Part shown: positions 1 to 9,268 of the stretch, in pieces | Position numbering within the stretch: the first letter of the stretch is position 1 | How the letters are laid out: every line of letters begins with the position of its first letter | Source: Nitrososphaerota archaeon | GTDB taxonomy: Archaea > Thermoproteota > Nitrososphaeria > Nitrososphaerales > Gagatemarchaeaceae | Length of the DNA: 64,000 nt | Assembly: GCA_027886905.1 (NCBI GenBank) | Contig: JAPCJO010000003.1 | Coordinates: 1 to 64,000, forward strand | Direction: 5' to 3' | Position numbers and translations under genes: made by a program | The notes under the pieces: model-generated | Databases searched by the model: none | Told to the model about the DNA's origin: nothing | What the model saw: only the letters and a program-made list of their open reading frames with translations

Positions 1-2
1 AG

Positions 3-1220
3 GAGAAGAAGGTCTCCGAGATTGCAGCGGAGCTGCGCGTGGGGTCGATAATCGAGGGGAGCGTGAGGAAGGCAGGCGACAGAATCAGGATTTCCGTGCA
101 GCTGATCGACCCCCGCACGGAAGAGCACCTCTGGTCGTCTAACTATGACAGCAAGCTTGGCGACATCTTCGCGATACAGAGCGACGTGGCTTCGAAGGTC
201 TCGGCGGCCCTTTCGGCTGGGTTCTTCTCGCGAGAGACGCGCAAGGAGACGGACGACATCGAGGCGTACACCTTGTATCTTAGGGCGATGCACCTCTCCT
301 ACGAAACTAGCGAGGCGAGCACCAAGGAATCCCTGACCCTCCTCCAGCGGGCGGTCGCAAAAGACCCGACTTTCGCCCGCGGCTACGCCGGGCTCGCAGA
401 TGCGTGGCGCAAGAGGGGGATCGTGGGATACGAGGAGTTTCTCGCGGCCGCTAAGAACGCCGAGGCCGCGGCGGCGAAGGCTTTGGAGCTCGATCCGGGC
501 CTCGCGGAAGCCCACTCGTCTATGGCCGGCGTCCATGCCATGCTCGACCGGTTCGATGCTGAGCTCGTTGAGGCCGAGGCCGCCATCCGGATCAACCCAA
601 ACCTTTCAGAGGCATACGCGTCCCTCGGGGTAGTGGACAGCATCATGCGCACCACCCACCAAGCGCTTCTCATGTTCAAGAGGGCTTACGAGCTGGACCC
701 GCTATCCTTCGGGGCCGGCGAGATGCTGGCGACAACTGCGACGTGGGCCGGGGACGATGCCCTGGCTCGCGAAGTCCTCGCCAGGATGAGGGAATTCAAC
801 CCGAAGGACCCGAAGGTGTATCTGTGCACCGCCGATTATTATATGGCGAAGGAGGATTTCGCGGAAGCCCAGAAGATGGTGGACGCAGCCCGCAGCGTCG
901 GCCACGACGAACCCATGGTTGCCGTTTCGCAGGGCCTCTTGTTCGCGCTGTCGGGAAAGAGGAAGCAGGCCGAAGACGCGCTGGAGGAGATGGCTGCCCA
1001 CGGGAAGGAGTCCTCCCGACTCCGCGCTGAGTTATCGCTCCGCGGAGAGTTGTACATGCAGACCGCGCTCGGTAATCTGGATGAGGCGTTCGGGGTCCTG
1101 ATGCAGCAGGCGGAGACACACTCTTGGCCCTTTACAATAAAGATCGACCCCCTCTATGCAAAGATGAGAGATGACCCTCGTTTTCTGGACTTTTGCAAGA
1201 AGGTAGGTATCCCGCCCTAG
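3..1220 (+). CDS. C-terminal part of a TolB/FlgO-like plus TPR-repeat protein, of the kind found C-terminal to class III cyclase domains (5' truncated by window)
   Basis: Frame open from nt 3 (EKKVSEIAAELRVGSIIEGSVRKAGDRIRISVQLIDPRTEEHLWSSNYD...), then TPR-like A/L/Y/P repeats. Confidence 0.75.
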   Translation, partial: EKKVSEIAAELRVGSIIEGSVRKAGDRIRISVQLIDPRTEEHLWSSNYDSKLGDIFAIQSDVASKVSAALSAGFFSRETRKETDDIEAYTLYLRAMHLSYETSEASTKESLTLLQRAVAKDPTFARGYAGLADAWRKRGIVGYEEFLAAAKNAEAAAAKALELDPGLAEAHSSMAGVHAMLDRFDAELVEAEAAIRINPNLSEAYASLGVVDSIMRTTHQALLMFKRAYELDPLSFGAGEMLATTATWAGDDALAREVLARMREFNPKDPKVYLCTADYYMAKEDFAEAQKMVDAARSVGHDEPMVAVSQGLLFALSGKRKQAEDALEEMAAHGKESSRLRAELSLRGELYMQTALGNLDEAFGVLMQQAETHSWPFTIKIDPLYAKMRDDPRFLDFCKKVGIPP

Positions 1221-1351
1221 ACCACACCCGGCGCCAGCACCCGAACGTCTTACTGCGGGAGGGAGCCGTTCAAGCTGCTCGTGCTCTCTTGTCGAGAAGT
1301 ATCTCGCGTATAGTGGACACTAAGCTTGCGCGTCGCGTCTCTTCCTTTCAT

Positions 1352-1642
1352 CTACTGCTTTTTCTTGTCGCCGCTCAACCACCAGTCGAGATAGTCGGCC
1401 TGCTGTCGCTGCCTCTTCCGCCTCTCGTCGTCAGGCAGCGTCTTCAACTTGAACCTCAGGTCGGACAACTGGTCTCTGGTCAAAAACAGCCCGCAGCTCT
1501 TGCAAGAGAATCTCTTGTTGACCGCGTCGAAGACGAGCGCCCCGCCACATTCGGGACAGAACTGGTCTACCATGGGATCAATTTCAGTCCAGAGGTCGGT
1601 ATTCCTTAAGTCTTTGGTGGCGTTCCGGTTTTTTCCCGCCAA
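1352..1642 (-). CDS. Small zinc-ribbon protein
   Basis: FCPECGG...FSCKSCG Cys4 motif, 96 aa. Confidence 0.65.
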   Translation of the reverse strand: MAGKNRNATKDLRNTDLWTEIDPMVDQFCPECGGALVFDAVNKRFSCKSCGLFLTRDQLSDLRFKLKTLPDDERRKRQRQQADYLDWWLSGDKKKQ

Positions 1643-1666
1643 AATTTGTTAAATAGTTAGACCCCT

Positions 1667-2581
1667 GTGGCGGCTCGACTTCCAGTGACCAATTGGCGAG
1701 TTATGGTTGGTCCCTCCTCGCAGGAGTTCGGGACCAAGCTGGCCAAGAGGATGGGCCTTCCTTTGCTCGCCGTGACGACCACGGAGTTCCCCGACGGCGA
1801 GATCAAGTACAAGTTCGACGAGAAGCTCGACGGCCTGCAGGTCCTCCTGGTCCAGTCGACCTATCCGCCTGCGGACAGGCACTACATGCAGCTCTTCCTC
1901 GCCTCGCACCACATGAGCCAGGAGGGGGCGAAGGTCCACGCGGTCATCCCCTACCTGGGCTACGCGCGGCAGGGCAAGGCCTTCCTCCCAGGCGAGATAG
2001 TGAGCCTGGGCATCATAGCGCACCTCCTGCGGTCTGTGGGCGTCCAAAGGGTGAGCACGGTGGACATGCACTCGGCAGAGGGGCTCGCGCTCTTCTCGAT
2101 GCCGGTCTACAGCGTCTCCGCCATCCCCGGCCTGGCCCAGTATGTGAGGACGCAGGTCAAGCTGGACGACCCCGTAGCGATTGCCCCGGACGCAGGCTCG
2201 GTCAGGAGGACTGAGGCGTTCGCGAGCTTGTACGGGGCGAAGGTTATCAAGCTGAAGAAGAACAGGGACAGGGTCACGGGCAGGATAAAGATGGAGGCGG
2301 ACAAGCTTCCAGTCAAAGGGAAGGACTGCGTGATAGTCGACGACGTCATCACGACCGGCGGGACGGTCGCGGCGTCCACCGAGCTCCTGAAAAAGTCGGG
2401 CGCCAGGAAGGTGGTCAGCGCCTGCGTCCACGCCGTCCTTCTGGGAGAGACCTACGACAAGCTCATCAAGGCCGGGGTCGATGAAATAATAGGGACGAAT
2501 ACGGTGCCCAGCCGAGTCAGCAAGGTTGACGCAACAGAGCCTATGGCGGCCTACCTCAGGACGATCATCGCCGAGAAATAA
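1667..2581 (+). CDS. prs: Ribose-phosphate pyrophosphokinase
   Basis: FPDGEIKYKF, CVIVDDVITTGGT PRPP-binding loop; full-length PRPP synthetase architecture; GTG start, possible internal ATG start. Confidence 0.9.
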   Translation: MAARLPVTNWRVMVGPSSQEFGTKLAKRMGLPLLAVTTTEFPDGEIKYKFDEKLDGLQVLLVQSTYPPADRHYMQLFLASHHMSQEGAKVHAVIPYLGYARQGKAFLPGEIVSLGIIAHLLRSVGVQRVSTVDMHSAEGLALFSMPVYSVSAIPGLAQYVRTQVKLDDPVAIAPDAGSVRRTEAFASLYGAKVIKLKKNRDRVTGRIKMEADKLPVKGKDCVIVDDVITTGGTVAASTELLKKSGARKVVSACVHAVLLGETYDKLIKAGVDEIIGTNTVPSRVSKVDATEPMAAYLRTIIAEK

Positions 2582-2597
2582 GGCGAGCGTCCTCTTC

Positions 2598-3557
2598 ATG
2601 CTCTCACGGGAGTCCACGGGCGTCCCGGAGGCTGAGGCGAGGGCGCTTGTCAGCGACCTAGACCCGGCGGCCGATTTCCAGAGCCCGGAGGGCGGGCTGC
2701 TCATCGCCGAGACCAGCGCAAACCCGGCCGCGATAGAGGCGCGGGTGGCGTTCTCCAGGCGCGTGGGGCTGCTCGTCCCCGAAGGCCGCCTTGGCGAGGA
2801 GCACCTCTCCCTCCTCAGGAGCGGGACATACAGGGTGCGCGTCTTCGGGGAGGGAAGGGAGGAGGACGAGGAGGCGATAATAGACTCGATAGCCGAGAGG
2901 GTCGAGGGGAGGGTCTCCCTCGACTCGCCTGACCGCGAGGTCTCCGCTTACGTGGGCGAGGGCGGGAGGACGTATCTCTCGATAACCATGCCGGGCTCGA
3001 TGAGGCAGGGGTGGGCCACCCGAAGGCCGCGGAGCAGAGCCTTCTTCCACCCCTCTGCCATATTCCCCAAGCTCTCCCGGGCGCTCGTCAACCTCTCGGG
3101 GGTCCAGCCGGGCGAGGCCTTCCTCGACCCCTTCTGCGGAACGGGGAGCCTGCTCATCGAGGCGAGCATTGTCGGCGCCGAGCCCATCGGGATAGACATC
3201 GCGCGCAAGATGGTCAGGGGGGCGCGCAGGAACTCCATCAAGTACGACCAGCCGTGGCTGGGCCTAGTCCGGGCAGACTCCAGGAGCCTCCCCGTCAGGG
3301 AGGTTGGCGCGGTCGCGACGGACATCCCGTATGGGAGGGCCTCAAGCGCGGGAGGGCTGAGGTCGAGCGACATCCTGAGGTCGCTTGTGGAGGGCGCGCC
3401 CGCGGTCTTGGCGAAGGGGAGGAAGCTGGTGGTGATGCACCCCAAGAGCCTCGAGGTGGAGCCGGGTGGGATGCGAATCGAGCAGGAGCTCGAGATATAC
3501 ATCCACAGGACGCTCACGAGGACGATAACCGTCTTGAGGAGGCAGGGTGCGGGATGA
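2598..3557 (+). CDS. THUMP-type tRNA (guanine-N2) methyltransferase, Trm-G10-like
   Basis: FLDPFCGTGSLLIEA and ATDIPYGRAS (D-P-Y-like) motifs; start trimmed to ATG 2598 just after prs. Confidence 0.8.
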   Translation: MLSRESTGVPEAEARALVSDLDPAADFQSPEGGLLIAETSANPAAIEARVAFSRRVGLLVPEGRLGEEHLSLLRSGTYRVRVFGEGREEDEEAIIDSIAERVEGRVSLDSPDREVSAYVGEGGRTYLSITMPGSMRQGWATRRPRSRAFFHPSAIFPKLSRALVNLSGVQPGEAFLDPFCGTGSLLIEASIVGAEPIGIDIARKMVRGARRNSIKYDQPWLGLVRADSRSLPVREVGAVATDIPYGRASSAGGLRSSDILRSLVEGAPAVLAKGRKLVVMHPKSLEVEPGGMRIEQELEIYIHRTLTRTITVLRRQGAG

Positions 3558-4474
3558 CCAAGCTCGAGGTAGTCTTCCTGGGGACGAGCTCCGCGACGCC
3601 CGCGAAGAAGAGGAACCTCCCCGCGGTGGTGATCAGGAGGGAGGGGGAGGTCGTCCTCATGGACTGCGGGGAGGGGACCCAGCGGAGGTTCCTGGAGCTG
3701 GGCCTGGGAATCAACAAGGAGATGGTGGTCCTGATCACGCACCTCCACGGCGACCACGTCAACGGCCTGCTCGGCCTCCTCCAGACGATGAGCATGTCGC
3801 AGAGGGGGAAGAGGCTCACCCTCGTGGGGCCCGAGGGGCTCTACCTGTGGGTGAAGACGAGCATGGAGATGCTCCAGATCGGCCTCTCGTTCGACCTGCA
3901 GTTCGTCGCGGCGAGGCCGGGGGTCGTGCTGAGGAGGGAGGCCTACCTGATTCGGTGCGCCCGGGCGAACCACTCCGTGGAGGCGTGGTCCTACGTCTTC
4001 GAGGAGACGCCGCGCCCGGGGGTCTTCGACTCTAGGAAGGCCGTCGCGCTGGGGGTGCCCGAGGGGAGGAAGTGGTCCACCCTGCAGCACGGGAGGAGCG
4101 TCACCGTCGACGGGAGGACCGTGCGGCCCCGCGAGGTGCTGGGGCCGAGGAGGGAGGGGAGGCGCGTGGGCTACTCGGGCGACACAAGGCCTTCGGCGAC
4201 CCTCGCGAGGCTGTTCGCCGGAGTCGACCTGCTCATCTTCGACTCGACCTACGCCACGCGCGACGCGGACAAGGCCGCGGACAGGAGGCACTCCACCTCC
4301 GTGGAGGCGGCGGAGCTCGCGAAGAAGGCGGGCGTCCGGAGGCTCGCCCTGACGCACTTCAGCGCGAGGTACAGGACCGTCTCGGCGCTTGTGAAGCAGG
4401 CCCGGGAGGTGTTCCCCGAGACCTTCGCGGCTAGCGACGGGATGTTCGTGGACGTCCCAGCGAAGGCTCAGTGA
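3554..4474 (+). CDS. rnz: Ribonuclease Z
   Basis: MTKLEVVFLGTSSATPAKKRN...LITHLHGDHVNGLLGLL; overlaps previous stop by 4 nt. Confidence 0.92.
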   Translation: MTKLEVVFLGTSSATPAKKRNLPAVVIRREGEVVLMDCGEGTQRRFLELGLGINKEMVVLITHLHGDHVNGLLGLLQTMSMSQRGKRLTLVGPEGLYLWVKTSMEMLQIGLSFDLQFVAARPGVVLRREAYLIRCARANHSVEAWSYVFEETPRPGVFDSRKAVALGVPEGRKWSTLQHGRSVTVDGRTVRPREVLGPRREGRRVGYSGDTRPSATLARLFAGVDLLIFDSTYATRDADKAADRRHSTSVEAAELAKKAGVRRLALTHFSARYRTVSALVKQAREVFPETFAASDGMFVDVPAKAQ

Positions 4475-4851
4475 GCCGTCAGCCAGTCGACCAGCTTCTC
4501 GGCGTCGTCCGCCTCCACCTCCAGGTTGAGAGGTCCCAAGGGCGACTCGACGGCGCTGGAGCAGAGCGCGAGGACGCCCGCGGCCGCCGCCTGCCTGTTG
4601 AGCTTCAGCGGGAGGACCTTACCCTCGAGGCTGGCGAGCATCAGCCTCCTCGCCGCGTCCCTCACGTGCCTGTCTCTCAGCTGGTCGTGCAGCCTCTGCA
4701 GGCAGCGCGAGGAGCCTGAGCGGAGGCGGATCGAGGTCGCGCCCTCGTCGACCGAGTAGTCGCAGTCCCCGAATACCTGGCGCATCGCGGCGAGAACCTT
4801 CTGCGGGTCCTCCGAGGGGGAGACGGTCGCGCGGAGCTCGACTCTGCTCAC
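4468..4851 (-). CDS. COG1325-like RNA-binding/exosome-associated protein
   Basis: Length and VELRATVSPSEDPQKVLAAM...SPLGPLNLEV pattern. Confidence 0.55.
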   Translation of the reverse strand: MSRVELRATVSPSEDPQKVLAAMRQVFGDCDYSVDEGATSIRLRSGSSRCLQRLHDQLRDRHVRDAARRLMLASLEGKVLPLKLNRQAAAAGVLALCSSAVESPLGPLNLEVEADDAEKLVDWLTAH

Positions 4852-4882
4852 GGAAGGCGCGCCCTCTACCTTCGGCGCCCTC

Positions 4883-5458
4883 TCAGCCGACGGTGCTCAC
4901 CCACCACTCGACCATCTCTATGGCCCTGTTCCCGAGCTCCTGGGCGGTCGCTCGCTCGTTGGAGAGGCTCTCGTCAGCGAGGGCGACCGCGATCCCCACC
5001 CCGATGGAGAGCTCCCTCTTGTCGCGCTCATCGAAGCTCGCCCTGGTGCTCGGAGCGTCGCTCCTCCCCCTCTCTGTGAGGAGCTTGAACCGCCTGTCCC
5101 GGGACGCGTGTATCGCGAGCACCTTGACCTTGCCCTCCCTGGCGAAGACCTCGACCTCGGCATAGGACCTGACCCCGTCGACTATCACGGCGCTCTCCTT
5201 CATCGCCTTCAGCTTGTGGAGGCATACCTCGGCGACCGCGCCGGGGCCGTACTTCTCCCTGAGCTCGAGCATGACCTTCCCGGTGTTCTTCTCGTCGGGC
5301 TCCAGCCCCCTCCTCTGTGTCTCCTCGCGGATGACGTCCCCCATGGTGATCCGCTTGAAGCCGTGCGCCTCGAGCGCCTTCGCCGCTGTCGACTTCCCCG
5401 CGCCCGGCATCCCTGTGATGGCGATTATCAGCGTCTTCGCGTCCCCTCCGAACCCCAT
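4883..5458 (-). CDS. Archaeal nucleotide/adenylate-kinase-like P-loop kinase (dephospho-CoA-kinase-like)
   Basis: ITGMPGAGKSTAAKALEAHG Walker A; VIVDGVRSYAEVEVF. Confidence 0.75.
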   Translation of the reverse strand: MGFGGDAKTLIIAITGMPGAGKSTAAKALEAHGFKRITMGDVIREETQRRGLEPDEKNTGKVMLELREKYGPGAVAEVCLHKLKAMKESAVIVDGVRSYAEVEVFAREGKVKVLAIHASRDRRFKLLTERGRSDAPSTRASFDERDKRELSIGVGIAVALADESLSNERATAQELGNRAIEMVEWWVSTVG

Positions 5459-5473
5459 GCGGCTACGGCAGAG

Positions 5474-6028
5474 TTAGGTCTTCTGATTCCGGAGGCTCGG
5501 CTTCGACAGGGGCTTGGAGCCGACCACTTCACGCACAAAGTCGTTGTTCCAGCCGAAATCCCGCTTGCGCAGCTCTGGGGCGTCCAAGAACAGGAGCTCC
5601 TTCCATTGAGAGTGCTTGCGAGGGGCGTGGTTCATCTTCACCTCGTAGGCGAACGCGAGGTCCCAGTGCCTGTTCCCGGGATACCATTCGCTCGGCTCCG
5701 CGTAGGAATATACAGCGGGAGCCGAATACGCGAACGTGTCCACGCCCAGCTGGCCGCGCATCACCCGCCCGAGCGCGTCGTCGGGGTGCTCCCCCTCGAA
5801 GACGTAGGCCGAGGGGAGACGCCACGCCGCCCACTCCTTGTGGAGGTCCTTTCCGGTGTTCTTTGTGATGCTCGGGAGCCACTCCGACGCCCACCTCCCG
5901 CCCGTCTTGGTGACGCCCGCTAGCACGCGGCCCTCTTTTCTGACCACCGCGAAGACGCTGATGCACACGCCGGCCGCGGGCGGCGGGTTGTATCTGTCGA
6001 GAGGTCCGTAGCGGGCGAGCTTCCGCAA
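5474..6028 (-). CDS. NUDIX-like hydrolase (tentative)
   Basis: Size and NUDIX-like fold features (GVCISVFAVVRKEGRVLAGVTKTGGRW); canonical box not clear. Confidence 0.4.
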   Translation of the reverse strand: MRKLARYGPLDRYNPPPAAGVCISVFAVVRKEGRVLAGVTKTGGRWASEWLPSITKNTGKDLHKEWAAWRLPSAYVFEGEHPDDALGRVMRGQLGVDTFAYSAPAVYSYAEPSEWYPGNRHWDLAFAYEVKMNHAPRKHSQWKELLFLDAPELRKRDFGWNNDFVREVVGSKPLSKPSLRNQKT

Positions 6029-6082
6029 ACCGGTGAAAACTGAGACGGGCTTGCTATTTGAACCTGATTTGCAAGTCCGCTA

Positions 6083-6343
6083 CTACTCGCGCGATCTGGT
6101 CAGGATCTCCGCGAACGACCAGACTATGAGGGCCGTGACGGCGGCCCCCAGCAGGTAGTATCCCAAGACGAGCTGGCCGCCGAAGTTGGAGGCTATGGCG
6201 AGGAGGAGGAGCGTAACCGCAACGTATCTGAGAGGTTTCAGCCGCCGGTATGGACTAGTGGATTCGCCCACGTGCCGGAACGCAATGCCTCGGCTAATAA
6301 CTCTGACATCTGGTTTCTCGAAATCTCGCAACTCGCAATCCAC
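6083..6343 (-). CDS. Small membrane protein
   Basis: Two hydrophobic segments, 86 aa. Confidence 0.45.
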   Translation of the reverse strand: MDCELRDFEKPDVRVISRGIAFRHVGESTSPYRRLKPLRYVAVTLLLLAIASNFGGQLVLGYYLLGAAVTALIVWSFAEILTRSRE

Positions 6344-6430
6344 ATGGTCGCCGAGTTGTCATCGTAAAATAGGAGAACGGGGCAGGCGGGGGAGGAGCAA
6401 GAGAAGCTGCGAGCCTTCCTCGCGTTCGAG

Positions 6431-6958
6431 GTGTCCCCCGAGGTGAGAGACAACCTCGTAGGGGTCGAGGAGGAGCTGAAGCAGACCAAGGCGGACATCA
6501 AGCTCGTGGAGAGGGACAACCTGCACTTCACCGTCAAGTTCCTCGGCGAGATCCCCGAGAGCGCGGTGGACGAGGTGGACAAGAGGATGAGGGGCCTTGC
6601 TCTGCGGAGGATGGAGGTCGGCGTCAGGGGCCTCGGAGCCTTCCCCGACGTGAGGCGCCCCCGAGTCGTGTGGGCGGGGGTCGCGCCCCAGGACCTCCCG
6701 TCGATCACCAACAGTGGGCAGCAGGTCATCGACGCGCTCGAAGGGATCGGAGAAAGCGACGACAGGGGCTTTCAGCCCCATATCACGGTGGCGCGAGTGC
6801 GCTCCCCCAGGAACCTCGAGTCCCTGGCCTCGGTGATCCGCGAGTGCTCCGCGAAGGAGTTCGGGAGGAGCACGATATCGGCGCTCAAGCTCAAGTCGAG
6901 CGATCTTACTCCGGGCGGTCCGATTTATAGAGACGTCAAGGAGTACAGCCTCCAGTGA
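6431..6958 (+). CDS. thpR: RNA 2',3'-cyclic phosphodiesterase (2H family)
   Basis: HFTVKFLGEIPE and HITVARVRS 2H motifs; conserved N-terminus RAFLAFEV continues upstream in frame to a CTG at 6407, so true start may be non-ATG. Confidence 0.85.
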   Translation: MSPEVRDNLVGVEEELKQTKADIKLVERDNLHFTVKFLGEIPESAVDEVDKRMRGLALRRMEVGVRGLGAFPDVRRPRVVWAGVAPQDLPSITNSGQQVIDALEGIGESDDRGFQPHITVARVRSPRNLESLASVIRECSAKEFGRSTISALKLKSSDLTPGGPIYRDVKEYSLQ

Positions 6959-6966
6959 CAGCCGCA

Positions 6967-8280
6967 ATGGACAAGGTCTTGGCACAGGCGAGGCAATTGG
7001 TCGTCCCAGGCCCCGCCGCGAGGAAGGCCACCGTGCGCGTAGCGGAGAGGGTGATGTCCAAGGTGAAGGAGGCGGCCGGAGCGCACGGGGAGGTCGAGGG
7101 CGTCTTCCTGGGAGGCTCCTTCGCGAAGGACACGTGGCTCCCGAGAGACGTCGACATAGACGTCTTCGTGAAGATTTCCCCGAGCGTCGACGAGGCCAAG
7201 TTCGAGGAGGTCGGGTTGGCCGTGGGGAGGGAGGCACTGCGGGGATACAAGCCCGGGAAGAAGTACGCCCAGCACCCGTACACGGAGGCGACCGTGGACG
7301 GCTTCAAGGTCAACGTGGTCCCGTGCTACGACGTGAAGCTCGGGGAGTGGAGGAGCGCCGCGGACAGGTCGGTGCACCACGTCACCTTCGTCAGGGAGAA
7401 CCTCGACGAGGAGGCGAGGGTGCAGGTCAGGCTGCTTAAGCGGTTCATGAAGGCGGTCGGAGTGTACGGGGCGGAGATAGAGATGGGCGGGTTCAGCGGG
7501 TACGCGACCGAGGTGCTCATCCACGAATACGAGACCTTCGAATCTACCCTCGGCTCGTTCGCGGTCTTCGTCCCGGACTCGAAGGAGGAGTACCTCACGC
7601 TGTTCGACCCCATCGACGACAGGAGGGACCTGGGCAAGGCGATGGCGAGAGAGACCGTGGCGAGGATGGTCGTGGCCTCCCGGGCCTTCCTCGAGACGCC
7701 GTCGATCGCGTTCTTCAAGGGCGTCAGGGGGAGGGCGAGGCCGAAGCTCCAGAATATGGCCTACGTGATAGCCTTCGAGCACGAGGAGCTGAGCGAGGAC
7801 ACGCTCTGGGGCGAGCTGAAGCGGAGCGCGCGGCAGGTCGCGAAGCACGTGCGCGAGGAGGGGTTCGAGCTCGCCCGGGTGGAGGCCGCCACCGACAAGA
7901 TTCGGTCGAGCGCCATCATCATCCTCCCCGTGGTCGAGGAGCTCTCTCGGCTCGAGGAGAGGCTCGGTCCGGCGGTCGAGATCGCAGAGGGGGCGAAGAG
8001 CTTCGTGGCCAAGAACAGGGACTCGGCGGAGCTAGTCTGGGTCGGGGAGGACGGCCGCCTCCGCCTGCTCGCGGAGCGTCGGTTCACCTCGCTGGGGAAG
8101 CTCCTGGAGGAGGTCGTGAGGTCGAGGGTCGAGAGCATCGGGGTCTCGAAGGAGGTCGGGGAGGCACTGAAGAAGAACGGGAGGGTCCTCCGCGGCGAGA
8201 GGCTGGCGAGGGAGGCGGGGAGGAAGGCCTGGCTCAAGGAGGGGCTGGCCAAGACGCTCTCCGACTCGGTCGGGGTCTGA
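6967..8280 (+). CDS. cca: Archaeal CCA tRNA nucleotidyltransferase
   Basis: GGSFAKDTWLPRDVDIDVFV nucleotidyltransferase motif; archaeal class I length; KPGKKYAQHPYTEA. Confidence 0.9.
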   Translation: MDKVLAQARQLVVPGPAARKATVRVAERVMSKVKEAAGAHGEVEGVFLGGSFAKDTWLPRDVDIDVFVKISPSVDEAKFEEVGLAVGREALRGYKPGKKYAQHPYTEATVDGFKVNVVPCYDVKLGEWRSAADRSVHHVTFVRENLDEEARVQVRLLKRFMKAVGVYGAEIEMGGFSGYATEVLIHEYETFESTLGSFAVFVPDSKEEYLTLFDPIDDRRDLGKAMARETVARMVVASRAFLETPSIAFFKGVRGRARPKLQNMAYVIAFEHEELSEDTLWGELKRSARQVAKHVREEGFELARVEAATDKIRSSAIIILPVVEELSRLEERLGPAVEIAEGAKSFVAKNRDSAELVWVGEDGRLRLLAERRFTSLGKLLEEVVRSRVESIGVSKEVGEALKKNGRVLRGERLAREAGRKAWLKEGLAKTLSDSVGV

Positions 8281-8322
8281 GCGAGTCCGGTCGGACGCCT
8301 CCCGGGACGCGTGATGTGAGCT

Positions 8323-9123
8323 ATGCCAAAAGCACCTCCGGCGCATTCGCGGACCGGCCCCGAGACGATAGACGTCGGGCAGTTCGACAGGATGCCTTAC
8401 CTTACAATCCTCACCTATCCCAGACCCAACCTCAAGCAGGCAAAGTCCAGAATCGGGCAGCTCGCCGAGCTCGGCATCGACCGGGTCACATTCGAGGGGC
8501 GGACGAAGATAGGCAGGCTGGGGCTAGTCGGGATAGGGACCGTGGGGCTGGTCGTGAAGGGGACCGGGAGGGGCGACGAGGTCTACGCGCTCAAGATCAG
8601 GAGGGCGGACGCGAACCGCGAGAGCATGGCGGAGGAGTTCAGGCTCACACAGCTGGCGAACAGGGTGAGGGTGGGGGCGCCGGTCTACGGGTGCACCAAG
8701 GACGTAATCTCGATGCGCTACGTCAAGGGCATCGAGCTGGAGGACTACGTCAAGGCGGCCAAGGGGAGGGGGAGCGTGAGGAGGGTGAGGGAGATGGCCC
8801 ACGCGATCCTGAACCAGTGCAGGAAGCTCGACCTGATAGGGCTCGACCACGGGCAGCTGAGCAACCTGAGGAAGCATGTGATCATCGACGGGGAGACGCC
8901 CTACATCATCGACTTTGAGTCGGCGAGCCAGAACCGGACGACGAAGAACGTCACGACCGCGGCGCAGTTCCTCTTCATCGGGAGCAGCGTCGCGCCTCGG
9001 ATCAAGAGGATTCTCAGCATCAAGAGCTCCGACGTTATTCTCGGGGCGCTGAAGAGATACAAGGGAGAAATGTCCGATGAGAACTACGTGCGGCTCTTGG
9101 CGACGTTCGGCGTCATAACCTAA
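8323..9123 (+). CDS. Archaeal Ser/Thr protein kinase-like protein (COG2112-like)
   Basis: YALKIRRADANRESM, MRYVKGIELEDYV, LIGLDHGQLSNLRKHV, YIIDFESAS kinase motifs. Confidence 0.75.
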   Translation: MPKAPPAHSRTGPETIDVGQFDRMPYLTILTYPRPNLKQAKSRIGQLAELGIDRVTFEGRTKIGRLGLVGIGTVGLVVKGTGRGDEVYALKIRRADANRESMAEEFRLTQLANRVRVGAPVYGCTKDVISMRYVKGIELEDYVKAAKGRGSVRRVREMAHAILNQCRKLDLIGLDHGQLSNLRKHVIIDGETPYIIDFESASQNRTTKNVTTAAQFLFIGSSVAPRIKRILSIKSSDVILGALKRYKGEMSDENYVRLLATFGVIT

Positions 9124-9133
9124 GCTTTAAACC
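9123..9133 (+). promoter_or_regulatory. TATA-like box A of tRNA-Pro
   Basis: GCTTTAAACC about 26-35 nt upstream of mature tRNA 5' end. Confidence 0.5.
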
Positions 9134-9158
9134 GGCAGAAATTTCCACGCGGTCTACC

Positions 9159-9233
9159 GGGGTCGTAGTCCAGCTTGGTTAAGATTCTCCCTTGGGGTGG
9201 GAGAGACCGTGAGTTCGAATCTCACCGACCCCA
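9159..9233 (+). tRNA. tRNA-Pro (anticodon GGG), no intron, CCA not encoded
   Basis: 7-bp acceptor GGGGTCG/CGACCCC, anticodon arm CTCCC-TTGGGGT-GGGAG, T arm GTGAG-TTCGAAT-CTCAC. Confidence 0.95.
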
Positions 9234-9268
9234 TCACACTCATCCTTTCGCAAGACTCCAGGGCAGCT

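Noticed and set aside
1649-2704. 351-aa minus-strand ORF opposite prs
   Set aside because: Antisense shadow of a certain gene
2948-4357. 469-aa minus-strand ORF opposite trm/rnz
   Set aside because: Shadow ORF from high-GC codon bias; Pro/Arg/His-rich, while the plus strand encodes clear enzymes
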